NCBI RefSeq assembly: GCF_902168435.1
Contig: NZ_LR656169.1
Location: 62,001 to 126,000, forward strand
DNA length: 64,000 bases
Origin: Bacillus marasmi
GTDB taxonomy: Bacteria > Bacillota > Bacilli > Bacillales > Cytobacillaceae
Direction: 5' to 3'
Numbering within the stretch: position 1 is the stretch's first letter; every line of letters starts with the position of its first letter. The notes under the pieces are model-generated. The model worked only from the letters and a program-made list of their open reading frames with translations. It searched no databases and was not told where the DNA came from. The position numbers were made by a program, and so were the translations under genes. Positions 1-7,760 of this stretch are shown one piece after another.

Positions 1-336
1 ATCATAGTGATAATCTGGTACATCAATTTTTGCGATATCACCTTTAGTGAACTGAAGTAAATTAGGTTGAGCCAAGCTATTTGCTTTTTCTATCATTTCT
101 TCAGAAACATCAATTCCTGTGACTGCATATCCCGCTTTTGCCAATTTATATGATCCATAGCCATCTCCACAGCCTAAATCGACTACACGAGCACCACGAT
201 TTACATACTGCTTAAAAAAAAGAACAATATCCTTTCGGCTCCCTGTTTCCCACATTTCCTTACTTTGGGAATGCCAGGAATTTGCTCTAGTATTCCATTC
301 CTTTTCTGCTGCCTCAACCCAATAAAAATCCTTCAT
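1..336 (-). CDS. Class I SAM-dependent methyltransferase (C-terminal part outside the window)
   Basis: Only the first 112 codons are present; the gene runs off the left edge. The translation has the Rossmann motif I VVDLGCGDGYGS (about residues 54-65) and an acidic motif II GIDVSEEMI, the SAM-binding signature of class I methyltransferases. Two ATGs are possible: the one at 336 sits 5-6 nt behind a GAGGG ribosome site, while the upstream one at 348 has almost no spacing to its AAAGGA, so 336 is preferred. It lies downstream of mntR on the same strand but behind mntR's terminator, so it is probably transcribed separately. The substrate cannot be told from the sequence. Confidence 0.85.
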   Translation of the reverse strand, partial: MKDFYWVEAAEKEWNTRANSWHSQSKEMWETGSRKDIVLFFKQYVNRGARVVDLGCGDGYGSYKLAKAGYAVTGIDVSEEMIEKANSLAQPNLLQFTKGDIAKIDVPDYHYD

Positions 337-443
337 TTGAACCCTCATTTCCTTTTATTGAATATTTTGATTATTTAATAAATAATTCGCTAAAGCATAG
401 TTATTTCCTTTTTTATTTATGAGGAGTATGAAGATATAAAAGA

Positions 444-466
444 GGCTAACTCGAAATGAGTTAGCC
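444..466 (-). terminator. Terminator of mntR
   Basis: A 9-bp perfect inverted repeat (GGCTAACTC / GAGTTAGCC, 5-nt loop) lies just past the mntR stop; on the minus strand it is followed by the T-rich stretch TCTTTTATATC. It separates mntR from the methyltransferase gene. Confidence 0.75.
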
Positions 467-473
467 CCAATGA

Positions 474-908
474 TTATTGATCACTTTCTGATTGTTGATT
501 ATGCTTTTGAATGTTTAGTAAATCACGTGTTCTTTTTTCGTCCTCTTCAAAAAATTGAACTAAATCACCGACACGCTCAATCGCATCCCAGCTCAAGTGA
601 TGTTCAATCCCCTCAACATCGTGATAGATATTTTCTTCCTTTACGCCGATAATCCGCAAGAACTGTTCAAGCAGTTCATGGCGGTAAAGTAGGCGTTGAC
701 CAGTTTTATGGCCTTTCTTCGTTAATACTAAACCTCTATATTTTTCGTAAATTAAATATTCATCCTTATCAAGCTTTTGAACCATTTTCGTTACAGAAGA
801 AGGGTGGACAGAAAGCGCTTCAGCAATGTCAGAAACACGAGCGTAGCCTTTCTCTTCAATAAGCTTATAAATCTGTTCTATATAATCTTCCATACTTGGT
901 GTCGGCAT
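474..908 (-). CDS. mntR: Manganese-responsive transcriptional repressor MntR (DtxR family)
   Basis: A 144-residue DtxR-family regulator, very close to B. subtilis MntR. An N-terminal winged helix ([20 protein letters not shown], about 25-44) is followed by a dimerisation domain. The Mn(II) ligands known for MntR are all present at the same numbers: D8, E11, H77, E99, E102 and H103. There is no C-terminal SH3-like domain, as is typical of MntR against DtxR. The start at 908 (MPTPSMEDY) is chosen over an upstream in-frame ATG because GGGAGGG lies 6 nt before it and the N-terminus then matches the family. Known role: represses Mn import genes at high Mn. No transporter target is in the window. 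Confidence 0.96.
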   Translation of the reverse strand: MPTPSMEDYIEQIYKLIEEKGYARVSDIAEALSVHPSSVTKMVQKLDKDEYLIYEKYRGLVLTKKGHKTGQRLLYRHELLEQFLRIIGVKEENIYHDVEGIEHHLSWDAIERVGDLVQFFEEDEKRTRDLLNIQKHNQQSESDQ

Positions 909-989
909 CCGATACCCTCCCCAATCACTCATCATGAAAAGTTTACTATAAGTGGTAAGGACTGACAAGGTACAGACCCTATATCCAGC

Positions 990-3155
990 TTATTCTTTCA
1001 CCGTTTGTTCATCAAAAACAAAAATTAGCTTATGTTGTTTCTCATCATATGCAAGTTTGGCGTTAAAGACTTTTTCTTTTCCAGTAAAGCCTTCAATGAC
1101 GTCGGTCAGACCATCCTTCAATAGTTTCTTCACGTGTTGCTGCGTAATGGTTTTACCGAGAAGTTTTTTTGATAATGTAAAATTACACTTCGTTTTACTG
1201 TAATTCGAACAACCGTAAAACGTCCCCTTATCAATAACAGATCCGTCACATTTTTTACATTGACCAAGCTTTGTCACACGCTTCTGCTTCATTTCTCGTG
1301 GGACAAACGCCTGTTGATCCTCATCAGTAAACAGCCAAGCTTGAGATTCACTTGCGCTAGATTGGATTAAATGACTGACCATTTTATTTGTTTGCTCCAT
1401 AAACTGCTTTGGAGAGGCGGCTCCTTCTGAAATTTCCTTGAGCCGTTGCTCCCATTTAGCAGTCATTTCTGGAGAAGCTAAGATTTGTTTTCCAACAGCT
1501 GAAATTAGGATTTTTGCTTTCGCGGTTGCGTATACTAGGTTCTTTTTTATATCAATATATTTCCGGTCCTTCAGCATCGTAATAATACCGGCACGCGTTG
1601 CTTCTGTTCCTAAACCTTCTGTTTTCATCAGAACTTTTTCCAGCTCTTTATCCTCTATATGCTTCCCAGCGGTTTTCATTAAGGTGATTAATTGTCCTTC
1701 TGTATATCGTTTAGGTGGTTGCGTGGCACTTTCCTTTACAACAACCTTTTTTACAGTTCCTTGTTCGCCCTGCTGCAAATGCGGTAGCTCAGGTTCTCCA
1801 TCCTTTTCCTTATGAGGAATCACCTTCTTCCAGCCTTGCTCAAGTTCAACCTTCCCTTTAGAGATAAACTCTGCCCGGCCATCGACTAGCGTTTTTACTG
1901 TTGTATATTCAGTGATTGCTTTGCCGTAGTGAGCTGCGATTAAACTGCGAACAACCATATCGTATAATAGCTTTTCATCAGGTGTTAACTTGTTCAAATT
2001 AGGAACCTGTTCAGTAGGAATAATGGCGTAGTGATCCGTTACCTTCTTATCGTTAACATAGCGTTTATTTTCAGCAATCGTCGCAATAGGTAGCGGAAAA
2101 TACTCTCCATAATCCTGAGTCGCCCCAATTTTTCTCAACGTTTCAGGAAAGGTTTCAGCTTCTCCCTTAGTTACATACCTAGAATCAGACCTAGGGTATG
2201 AAACAATCCCTTTTTGATAAAGCTTTTGCAAAACATCCAATGTTTTTTTGGGTGGAAATTTATATTTGCGGTTTGCATCTGCTTGAAGAGCGGAAAGATT
2301 GTATAAAAGGGGGGGCATAAATTCTTTTTTCTCAGCCTTTACATCAGCGATTTCTGCTTGTTTATTTTGACAAAATGCAGCGATTTTTTCTGCCATCTCT
2401 TTTGTTTTAATCCGTGTTTCTCCATCCTTTTCCCATTTGCCAGTATATTTCTTTCCCTCTACAGCAAAATGTGCTTGGACTTCCCAAAACGGCTCGGACA
2501 CAAAGTTTTCTATTTCGTGTTCTCTTTTCACGATTAAAGCGAGCGTAGGTGTTTGAACTCTTCCTACTGAAAACACATCTGAAAAACCCCGTTTTTGTAA
2601 AAGTAAGCTGTATAGTCGCGACGCATTCATTCCAACGACCCAATCTGCACAAGCTCTCGTATAAGCTTCGAAATAGAGATTGCGAGTGTCAGCTTCAGCT
2701 AACAATGACTGAAATCCATCCTTAATTGATTTAGGAGTCAATGACGAAATCCACAGCCTTTGCATCGGCTTACGACAATTAGTTAATCGTAAGATGTTGC
2801 GAATAATTAGTTCCCCTTCACGACCGGCGTCTCCTGCATGAATAATCGAACTAACTCTTGTGTCATTCACTAATTTCTTAATAATACCAAACTGTTTAGC
2901 TTTATCCTTTGTTACTTCATATTGAAATTGAGACGGAATAATCGGCAACGTGTCCAATGACCACTTTTTCCAAGTAGAATCATATTTTTCTGGTGAAACG
3001 AGTTGACATACATGCCCTACTGCCCAGGTGACAAATGCTCCATTAGTAAAAATATCATTCGGCAATATTTCAATAAAACCCTGCTGTTTTTTAATTTTAA
3101 ATACGGAAGCCAACGTTAGCCCTTGATCTGGCTTTTCAGCGATTATGAGTTTCAT
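990..3155 (-). CDS. topB: DNA topoisomerase III
   Basis: A 721-residue type IA topoisomerase that relaxes and decatenates DNA by single-strand passage. The N-terminal Toprim fold shows EKPDQG (7-12) and HAGDAGREGE (about 107-115, metal-binding acidic residues). The SVGRVQTPT motif (196-204) and the catalytic-tyrosine motif SYPRSDSRY (Y320) follow. A C-terminal Cys cluster CKKC...C...C (about 650-680) is a zinc-ribbon-like DNA-binding element. Length is close to B. subtilis TopB (727). GGAG lies about 9 nt before the start. It is transcribed toward mntR and has no obvious operon partner. Confidence 0.97.
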   Translation of the reverse strand: MKLIIAEKPDQGLTLASVFKIKKQQGFIEILPNDIFTNGAFVTWAVGHVCQLVSPEKYDSTWKKWSLDTLPIIPSQFQYEVTKDKAKQFGIIKKLVNDTRVSSIIHAGDAGREGELIIRNILRLTNCRKPMQRLWISSLTPKSIKDGFQSLLAEADTRNLYFEAYTRACADWVVGMNASRLYSLLLQKRGFSDVFSVGRVQTPTLALIVKREHEIENFVSEPFWEVQAHFAVEGKKYTGKWEKDGETRIKTKEMAEKIAAFCQNKQAEIADVKAEKKEFMPPLLYNLSALQADANRKYKFPPKKTLDVLQKLYQKGIVSYPRSDSRYVTKGEAETFPETLRKIGATQDYGEYFPLPIATIAENKRYVNDKKVTDHYAIIPTEQVPNLNKLTPDEKLLYDMVVRSLIAAHYGKAITEYTTVKTLVDGRAEFISKGKVELEQGWKKVIPHKEKDGEPELPHLQQGEQGTVKKVVVKESATQPPKRYTEGQLITLMKTAGKHIEDKELEKVLMKTEGLGTEATRAGIITMLKDRKYIDIKKNLVYATAKAKILISAVGKQILASPEMTAKWEQRLKEISEGAASPKQFMEQTNKMVSHLIQSSASESQAWLFTDEDQQAFVPREMKQKRVTKLGQCKKCDGSVIDKGTFYGCSNYSKTKCNFTLSKKLLGKTITQQHVKKLLKDGLTDVIEGFTGKEKVFNAKLAYDEKQHKLIFVFDEQTVKE

Positions 3156-3257
3156 CCCTGATACTCCTTAACTTCTAGATTCATATATTTTTTATTGTAA
3201 GGATATTTCTAAGTTTGCGCAAAAGAATTTTTCTTGGAAAGTAATTGAGAAGTAACA

Positions 3258-3281
3258 AAAAACCAGCACCTCCAATGCTGG
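3258..3281 (-). terminator. Terminator between the 98-residue protein gene and topB
   Basis: Stem CCAGCA/TGCTGG (3263-3281) followed on the minus strand by TTTTTTG. It ends the transcript of the small gene immediately upstream on that strand. Confidence 0.7.
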
Positions 3282-3296
3282 CTTATGTTTTAATAT

Positions 3297-3593
3297 TTAA
3301 TTCCGCTGAGAATTGTACTTCATTATGGATTGGTTGTGTTGGACATACCAGTTTTCTTTTGGAACAACCGCCGAAATGATTAATATGAGCGAAGGAATTT
3401 TTTCTACCCTGCAAACAATCATGCCAATCTTTTCATTCATTATGACAAATGAATCTCCATGGCCAAATTTGTCCAGAGCATTTCCAATTTGTAGTAATGG
3501 AGCCACAATCGCTTCTCTTTCATCCTTGTCTATTGAAAGATGCGGAGAAAAGCGAACAATCCATTTTTCTTCTTCAATTGATATCCGATACAT
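3297..3593 (-). CDS. Conserved hypothetical protein, 98 residues
   Basis: I do not recognise this family. The protein is 98 residues, with no transmembrane segment or Cys motif, a hydrophobic stretch IPSLILIISAVV near residues 66-77 and the N-terminus MYRISIEEEKWIVRF. A strong ribosome site (GAGGGTGAGGGTG) lies 5-9 nt before the ATG and a terminator closes the gene, so it is very likely real. The overlapping plus-strand ORF at 3313-3645 has no such signals. Confidence 0.75.
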   Translation of the reverse strand: MYRISIEEEKWIVRFSPHLSIDKDEREAIVAPLLQIGNALDKFGHGDSFVIMNEKIGMIVCRVEKIPSLILIISAVVPKENWYVQHNQSIMKYNSQRN

Positions 3594-3821
3594 AATTCAC
3601 CCTCACCCTCTTAGATCAATATCAAAGCTTTTGATCTTTTTCTAAATCTAGCTAACTATTATGAAAACGGTTGCACGATAACAGTTGCCATTTATCTGGA
3701 ACAACCTTTCTGTTTTATTATTATACTATGCAAATCATAATTTTAATATCTGATTTTTCTTTATTTTCAGTAAATACTTTGTCCGATGTTGTCGGATAAG
3801 CTTTTAAAGCGTTTTCATCCC

Positions 3822-3850
3822 TTGACTGAAGCCATTTTCTCATGTATATT
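3822..3850 (+). promoter_or_regulatory. Sigma-A-type promoter of cspD
   Basis: TTGACT (3822-3827), a 17-nt spacer and TATATT (3845-3850). Predicted transcription start near 3857 gives a leader of about 120 nt. The rest of the 3594-3976 gap shows no coding potential. A short TCCGA/TCGGA inverted repeat at about 3782-3796 lies just upstream of the -35. Confidence 0.65.
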
Positions 3851-3856
3851 TAAAAC

Positions 3857-3976
3857 ATCATTAACAGAATTTATTACCGGTTTTGTAAAATAAAACCGTG
3901 GAATAATTCCGTTCTATGATAATATTTATCTAAGATACTATTTGGTGTCTTGACAGGCTTAGGAGGAAATCGAATT
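3857..3976 (+). other. Structured 5' leader of cspD
   Basis: The predicted leader carries a stem-loop CGGTTTT / AAAACCG (3878-3898), then a short GGAAT/ATTCC palindrome, before the AGGAGG ribosome site at 3961-3966. Long structured leaders are usual for cold-shock genes and act on mRNA stability and translation at low temperature; that role here is inference. Confidence 0.45.
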
Positions 3977-4177
3977 ATGCAAAACGGTAAAGTTAAATGG
4001 TTCAACAATGAAAAAGGCTATGGATTTATCGAAGTTGAAGGTGGAGACGATGTTTTCGTTCACTATTCAGCTATTCAAGGTGAAGGCTATAAAGCTTTAG
4101 AAGAAGGCCAAGAAGTTTCTTTCGAAATCGTAGAAGGTAACCGTGGGCCACAAGCTGCAAATGTGGTAAAACTTTAA
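3977..4177 (+). CDS. cspD: Cold shock protein CspD
   Basis: A 66-residue single cold-shock domain, nearly identical to B. subtilis CspD (starts [20 protein letters not shown]). RNP1 (KGYGFIEV) and RNP2 (VFVHYSAI) are intact. It acts as a single-stranded RNA/DNA-binding chaperone, keeping mRNA unstructured and contributing to transcription antitermination. The start at 3977 follows AGGAGG by about 10 nt; the upstream ATG at 3950 has no ribosome site and would add residues absent from the family. Monocistronic, with its own promoter and terminator. Confidence 0.97.
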   Translation: MQNGKVKWFNNEKGYGFIEVEGGDDVFVHYSAIQGEGYKALEEGQEVSFEIVEGNRGPQAANVVKL

Positions 4178-4204
4178 GTTAATAATCAAAAATAGATTAA
4201 CACA

Positions 4205-4230
4205 GGCTGGCAAATTGCCAGCCTTTTCTT
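4205..4230 (+). terminator. Terminator of cspD
   Basis: Perfect hairpin GGCTGGC/GCCAGCC (4205-4223) followed by TTTTCTT. Confidence 0.85.
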
Positions 4231-4250
4231 ATTTCAAAATACAAACATCG

Positions 4251-4424
4251 TTAAGATAGCTTATTTCCATAGCCTTTGATTTTTTCACCCACCGTACATT
4301 CCGATATACAAAAACGATGTGCTTTCCTTCTCCCATGATTATTTTTTATATGCTTATGCAAAAAGCAGCCATCACAGTAGTGTTTCATTAGCTGCTCTAG
4401 CTCTTGGAATAGTTGCTTTCGCAT
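4251..4424 (-). CDS. ypeQ: Small zinc-finger protein (YpeQ-like)
   Basis: A 57-residue protein with four Cys in two pairs, YCDGC near the middle and CISEC further on, plus several His; the spacing suggests one bound zinc. It matches the short zinc-finger proteins found downstream of ypeP in Bacillus. The start at 4424 (MRKQLFQELE) has AGGTG 11 nt upstream; an earlier TTG at 4445 lacks a ribosome site. It follows ypeP closely (27 nt), suggesting one operon. Function unknown. Confidence 0.75.
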   Translation of the reverse strand: MRKQLFQELEQLMKHYCDGCFLHKHIKNNHGRRKAHRFCISECTVGEKIKGYGNKLS

Positions 4425-4451
4425 CCGAGAATTCACACCTTTCAACGCTGT

Positions 4452-5108
4452 TTATATAATTTGCATTTTGCTTTGGACCATTTTGCCCTCTAGTGCTTGA
4501 GTCGCTAATTTATCCGCTTCTTTATTCTCATTTCTCGGAATCGGTGAATATTTTGGCTTAATCGCAAGTTTTTTCAACTTTTCCTCAATACGGTCAAGCC
4601 AACGATTAAGATTTTCCTCAAAACAAGGCCATTCTCCTTCTAACTGTTTTAAAACAACCTGTGAATCTCCTTTGAACTCACAAGGCAAGCGATAGACGCC
4701 CATTTCTTCTAAAATATTTAAAGCAAAATAAAATGCAGCATATTCTGCTTCATTATTATTTTCCATTTCATCAAATACCTCATTGACCCGTATCCGATAT
4801 TTCTTTTTACCTTGATGATAGTATATCACCACTCCAAGCCCTGCTCGATTGCTTTCTTTTTGAAAACCTCCGTCAAAATATACCAAAATGTCATTTGCTT
4901 CCTCTTCGGCTTCAGCTAATAATTTGCGTAATTGCTTTAAATTCCAGTCTGTCCCCATTTCATCATAGAAAGTTATTTCGATAGCTTTTCCTGTTTTTTC
5001 TAACTCCTCTCCTATCTGAAGAGCAACCTCACCTGTCAACAGATCTGAATCAAATTGTACCGGAGGAATTCCTTTCCCCTTATATTTCCATTCAATTTTG
5101 TATTTCAT
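4452..5108 (-). CDS. ypeP: RNase HI-fold protein (YpeP-like)
   Basis: 218 residues: an N-terminal region of about 72 residues of unknown function, then an RNase H domain. The four acidic catalytic positions can be placed: D79 (YFDGG), E122 (NNNEAEY), D148 (KGDSQVV) and D199 (KEADKLA), so the nuclease centre looks intact. The domain would cut RNA in RNA-DNA hybrids, but activity is not shown by sequence alone. It is divergent from the ypdQ-like RNase H gene at 5230 and precedes the ypeQ-like gene. The 121-bp gap at 5109-5229 must hold both promoters. Confidence 0.85.
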   Translation of the reverse strand: MKYKIEWKYKGKGIPPVQFDSDLLTGEVALQIGEELEKTGKAIEITFYDEMGTDWNLKQLRKLLAEAEEEANDILVYFDGGFQKESNRAGLGVVIYYHQGKKKYRIRVNEVFDEMENNNEAEYAAFYFALNILEEMGVYRLPCEFKGDSQVVLKQLEGEWPCFEENLNRWLDRIEEKLKKLAIKPKYSPIPRNENKEADKLATQALEGKMVQSKMQII

Positions 5109-5229
5109 AACTTATCCCCTCTTCATTTTTTATTGCAAAATAACAAATGATAATTCATTCCCTTTCATATAGGACATATTTTTATGTTAAACTTACCTTT
5201 AGTTTACGCTTAAATGGAGGAATATTACA

Positions 5230-5625
5230 TTGTTTGAAATCTATATAGACGGAGCAAGTGCAGGTAATCCAGGACCCAGTGGTGCAGGAATTTTTATAAA
5301 AGGGAACGGTGTTGTTGAAAAGCATTCGATTCCTCTCGGAAGTATGAGTAATCATGAAGCTGAATATTATGCCTTTATTAAGGCGTTAGAAATTTGCATC
5401 TCAAATGGCTACAAGGTTGTGTCGTTCCGAACAGATTCAGAGCTAGTCAATCGAGCGGTCGAAAAGGAGTTCGTTAAGAACAAGCAATTCGCCCCTCTAT
5501 TGGAGAAAGCCCTTGAGTTAACTAAGCAGTTCGATTTATTTTTTATGAAATGGATCCCTTCTGCACAAAATCGGCAAGCAGATGAGCTAGCTCGTGCTGC
5601 CATTAGACTGAATAATAAGGATTAA
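5230..5625 (+). CDS. ypdQ: RNase HI-like protein (YpdQ-like)
   Basis: 131 residues, a single RNase H domain from end to end: D7 (YIDGASAGNPGPSGAG), E45 (SNHEAEYYAF), D69 (FRTDSELV) and D118 (RQADELAR) form the DEDD set. The start is TTG at 5230, supported by GGAGG nine nt upstream and by the motif beginning at residue 5; no nearby ATG fits. B. subtilis YpdQ is 132 residues. It lacks the basic handle region of E. coli RNase HI, so its hybrid-cleaving activity may be weak or different. Confidence 0.88.
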   Translation: MFEIYIDGASAGNPGPSGAGIFIKGNGVVEKHSIPLGSMSNHEAEYYAFIKALEICISNGYKVVSFRTDSELVNRAVEKEFVKNKQFAPLLEKALELTKQFDLFFMKWIPSAQNRQADELARAAIRLNNKD

Positions 5626-5670
5626 TTCTTTTCCCCAGGCATATATGAAATCGATATTTAGAGGTGTTTC

Positions 5671-6588
5671 ATGAAAAAATCTATTATTGCTGATTTTAGC
5701 TTAATGCTCGTAGCTCTCGTTTGGGGAGCAACCTTCGTATTAGTACAAAATGCCATATCATTTTTACCACCGTTAACCTTCAATGGTGTTCGCTTTTTAA
5801 TGGCTTCAATTATTTTAGGAATAGTGCTTTTTGCATTCAAGAAAGATCAATTAGCCTACTATAATCACAAGCTTTTGGTTTCTGGAGTGATTATGGGCAT
5901 GTGGCTCTTTTTTGGCTATGCTACTCAAACAATGGGATTATTGTATACAACCTCATCGAATGCCGGATTTATTACTGGTCTTTCTGTTGTACTAGTCCCT
6001 TTATTCTCTGTTGTTCTGTTAAAACAGCGTCCAGGAATGAACGCAATGATTGGCGTCTTTTTGGCGACAACCGGGTTGTATTTATTAACAATGACCGGTT
6101 CAACTAGTCTTAACCTTGGTGATTTTCTCGTACTCCTATGTGCAGTAAGCTTTGCATTACAAATCATTGTCACGGGAAAATATAGCTCTTCTTATCCTAC
6201 TTTATTATTAACAGTGGTGCAAATTACCACAGTTTCCATTTTTTCACTTATTTCTGCGTTTTTATTCGAAGATTGGCCAAAAGCACTACAGCCAGATATT
6301 TTGTTTAAAAACGATGTTGTTGTCGCTTTGCTTGTCACTTCAATTTTCGCAACCGCGTTAGCGTTTTTTGCGCAGACAGCGTTTCAAAAGTATACGTCTG
6401 CAACCCATGTAGCGTTAATTTTTGCGCTTGAACCAGTGTTTGCTGCTATTACCGCATACTTCTGGGGAGGTGAACGCCTCTCTAGTGGTGCAATATTTGG
6501 CTGTGTATTCATTTTTATTGGGATGATTTTGGCTGAGTTACCAATGGGGAAATTTTTTAAGTGGGAAAAAAGAAATAAAGCAGCATAA
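5671..6588 (+). CDS. EamA/DMT-superfamily transporter
   Basis: 305 residues with about ten hydrophobic helices and two internally related EamA halves (ALVWGATFVLVQ at the N-terminus; ALEPVFAAITAYFWGGERLS in the second half, the typical EamA signature). It ends in a basic cytoplasmic tail. AGAGGTG precedes the ATG. The family contains exporters of amino acids and other metabolites; the substrate cannot be assigned. It sits 45 nt after ypdQ with no terminator between, so the two may be co-transcribed. Confidence 0.85.
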   Translation: MKKSIIADFSLMLVALVWGATFVLVQNAISFLPPLTFNGVRFLMASIILGIVLFAFKKDQLAYYNHKLLVSGVIMGMWLFFGYATQTMGLLYTTSSNAGFITGLSVVLVPLFSVVLLKQRPGMNAMIGVFLATTGLYLLTMTGSTSLNLGDFLVLLCAVSFALQIIVTGKYSSSYPTLLLTVVQITTVSIFSLISAFLFEDWPKALQPDILFKNDVVVALLVTSIFATALAFFAQTAFQKYTSATHVALIFALEPVFAAITAYFWGGERLSSGAIFGCVFIFIGMILAELPMGKFFKWEKRNKAA

Positions 6589-6602
6589 CAACAATCAAAA
6601 AT

Positions 6603-6647
6603 AGCAAGCGATGAGAAACGTTTTCGTTTTCCCTCCGCTTGCTTATT
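6603..6647. terminator. Bidirectional terminator
   Basis: Outer stem AGCAAGCG/CGCTTGCT (6603-6643) with an inner AAACG/CGTTT pairing, between two convergent genes and with A/T-rich flanks on both sides. Confidence 0.65.
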
Positions 6648-6929
6648 TTATATGGAGATTAATTCCTTCTTTTTCACAAAAAGTATGGCTTCTTTTCGGG
6701 TCTTCACTTCATTTGCAGAAAATGTTTCCAACAGTGAGATAAAAAAACTGCCTTCAAACTGGCGTTGAGCTTTTAGTGTTAACTCAATTGCAGCAATCAC
6801 TAATTCATCTGAGGAGTTCGTGTAAGTTTTTCCAAAATTTATAAAACCGATAGCATCCTCTTGAAATTGAAAACCCTTTCCTTGCAAAAAGCTAATGTAC
6901 TCATTTACGGTTTGCACTGACTCGACCAA
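6648..6929 (-). CDS. Conserved small Bacillaceae protein, 93 residues (possibly DUF6123)
   Basis: A soluble-looking 93-residue protein (FLQGKGFQFQEDAIGFINFG; SFFISLLETFSANEVKTRKE). It resembles small Bacillaceae proteins I associate with DUF6123, but this is from memory and tentative. Function unknown. The start is uncertain: TTG at 6929 touches a GGGAGAGGG stretch, while GTG at 6917 has that stretch 12 nt upstream. It ends at the convergent terminator. Confidence 0.65.
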   Translation of the reverse strand: MVESVQTVNEYISFLQGKGFQFQEDAIGFINFGKTYTNSSDELVIAAIELTLKAQRQFEGSFFISLLETFSANEVKTRKEAILFVKKKELISI

Positions 6930-6955
6930 CCCTCTCCCTACAACTAAATACCTAT

Positions 6956-7444
6956 TTATAATATCTTAAATTTCGACATTTTTCTATCGTTTTTTCCGAG
7001 GAGATAGCCCATCGCTCCAGTTAAAACCCCAAATAACGCACCGCCAATCACTTCCTCAGGTTCGTGACCAAGGACTTCTTTAAGCTTTTTAGGTGGCTCT
7101 TCTTCGAAAGCTACACTTTCATCCTTGTTGATTTTTTCGACCAGCTCATGTAAATCATTAACCTTTAAAGTTAATTCACCCGCTTGTCTACGTACACCTT
7201 GGGCATCATACATCACAATGAGCCCATATATAAGTGATAGAGCAAAATCAATTGTCGGGAAACCTCTTTTTAAAGCAATATACGTTGTAAGTGAAGTCAC
7301 GCCTGCTGAATGGGAACTAGGCATTCCGCCCGTTTGGAAGAATATTTCCGGCTTCCATTTCCCTGTTTTACGGTAATGAAGTGGTATTTTCATACCCTGG
7401 GCAAGTCCCATGCTAAGTAATGCAATGATTACCCCTTTATTCAT
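6956..7444 (-). CDS. yuiD: Divergent PAP2-family membrane protein (YuiD-like)
   Basis: 162 residues with several hydrophobic segments. The central GGMPSSHSAGVTSL motif and VMYDAQGVRRQAG are characteristic of the divergent PAP2 (DUF212) family. The start at 7444 is set by GAGGTG 6 nt upstream and by agreement with YuiD length (about 158); the longer frame to 7504 would overlap the sspL promoter region. An acidic loop lies around residues 105-125. The family is related to acid phosphatases, but its substrate is unknown. Confidence 0.85.
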   Translation of the reverse strand: MNKGVIIALLSMGLAQGMKIPLHYRKTGKWKPEIFFQTGGMPSSHSAGVTSLTTYIALKRGFPTIDFALSLIYGLIVMYDAQGVRRQAGELTLKVNDLHELVEKINKDESVAFEEEPPKKLKEVLGHEPEEVIGGALFGVLTGAMGYLLGKNDRKMSKFKIL

Positions 7445-7554
7445 CCTGTTCACCTCATGTTTAGTGTGAAGAAACATGAGTTGATTTATTCTGAAAGGGA
7501 ACATTATAAATGTGGTTAGATATTACCAACCCCAAATATGGAGGTGATTCAAAA

Positions 7555-7695
7555 GTGGGCAGACAAAGACATAAGAACCGCGGCACTAAAGCTCCTGGTG
7601 TAAACCCACAGGGCTATGGCCAGGATGCAGAGTTCTCAGAAGAGCCAAAAAGCCAATTGGAGAATTTTGCGAAAAAATCGAATACAAAGAGGTAA
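7555..7695 (+). CDS. sspL: Small acid-soluble spore protein L
   Basis: A 46-residue hydrophilic protein whose C-terminal half (GVNPQGYGQ... EEPKSQLENFAKKSNTKR) matches B. subtilis SspL (42 residues, same terminal AKKSNTKR). The start is GTG at 7555, 7-8 nt after a perfect GGAGGTGA; an in-frame ATG at 7510 lacks a ribosome site. SspL is a minor SASP made in the forespore. A CATTATA element at about 7502 could be a sigma-G -10, but the -35 is unclear. Confidence 0.88.
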   Translation: MGRQRHKNRGTKAPGVNPQGYGQDAEFSEEPKSQLENFAKKSNTKR

Positions 7696-7724
7696 TGGTA
7701 AGTGCAGATGTTTTCTCACAAAAA

Positions 7725-7753
7725 AACTGCCGATTCATATTCGGCAGTTTTTC
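7725..7753. terminator. Bidirectional terminator after sspL and the hydrolase gene
   Basis: AAAAAACTGCCGA / TCGGCAGTTTTT stem-loop with A and T runs on either side, between convergent genes. Confidence 0.85.
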
Positions 7754-7760
7754 GATTTGA

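Noticed and set aside
3313-3645. Plus-strand 110-codon frame opposite the 98-residue protein gene
   Set aside because: No ribosome site; the minus-strand frame has a strong one plus a terminator.
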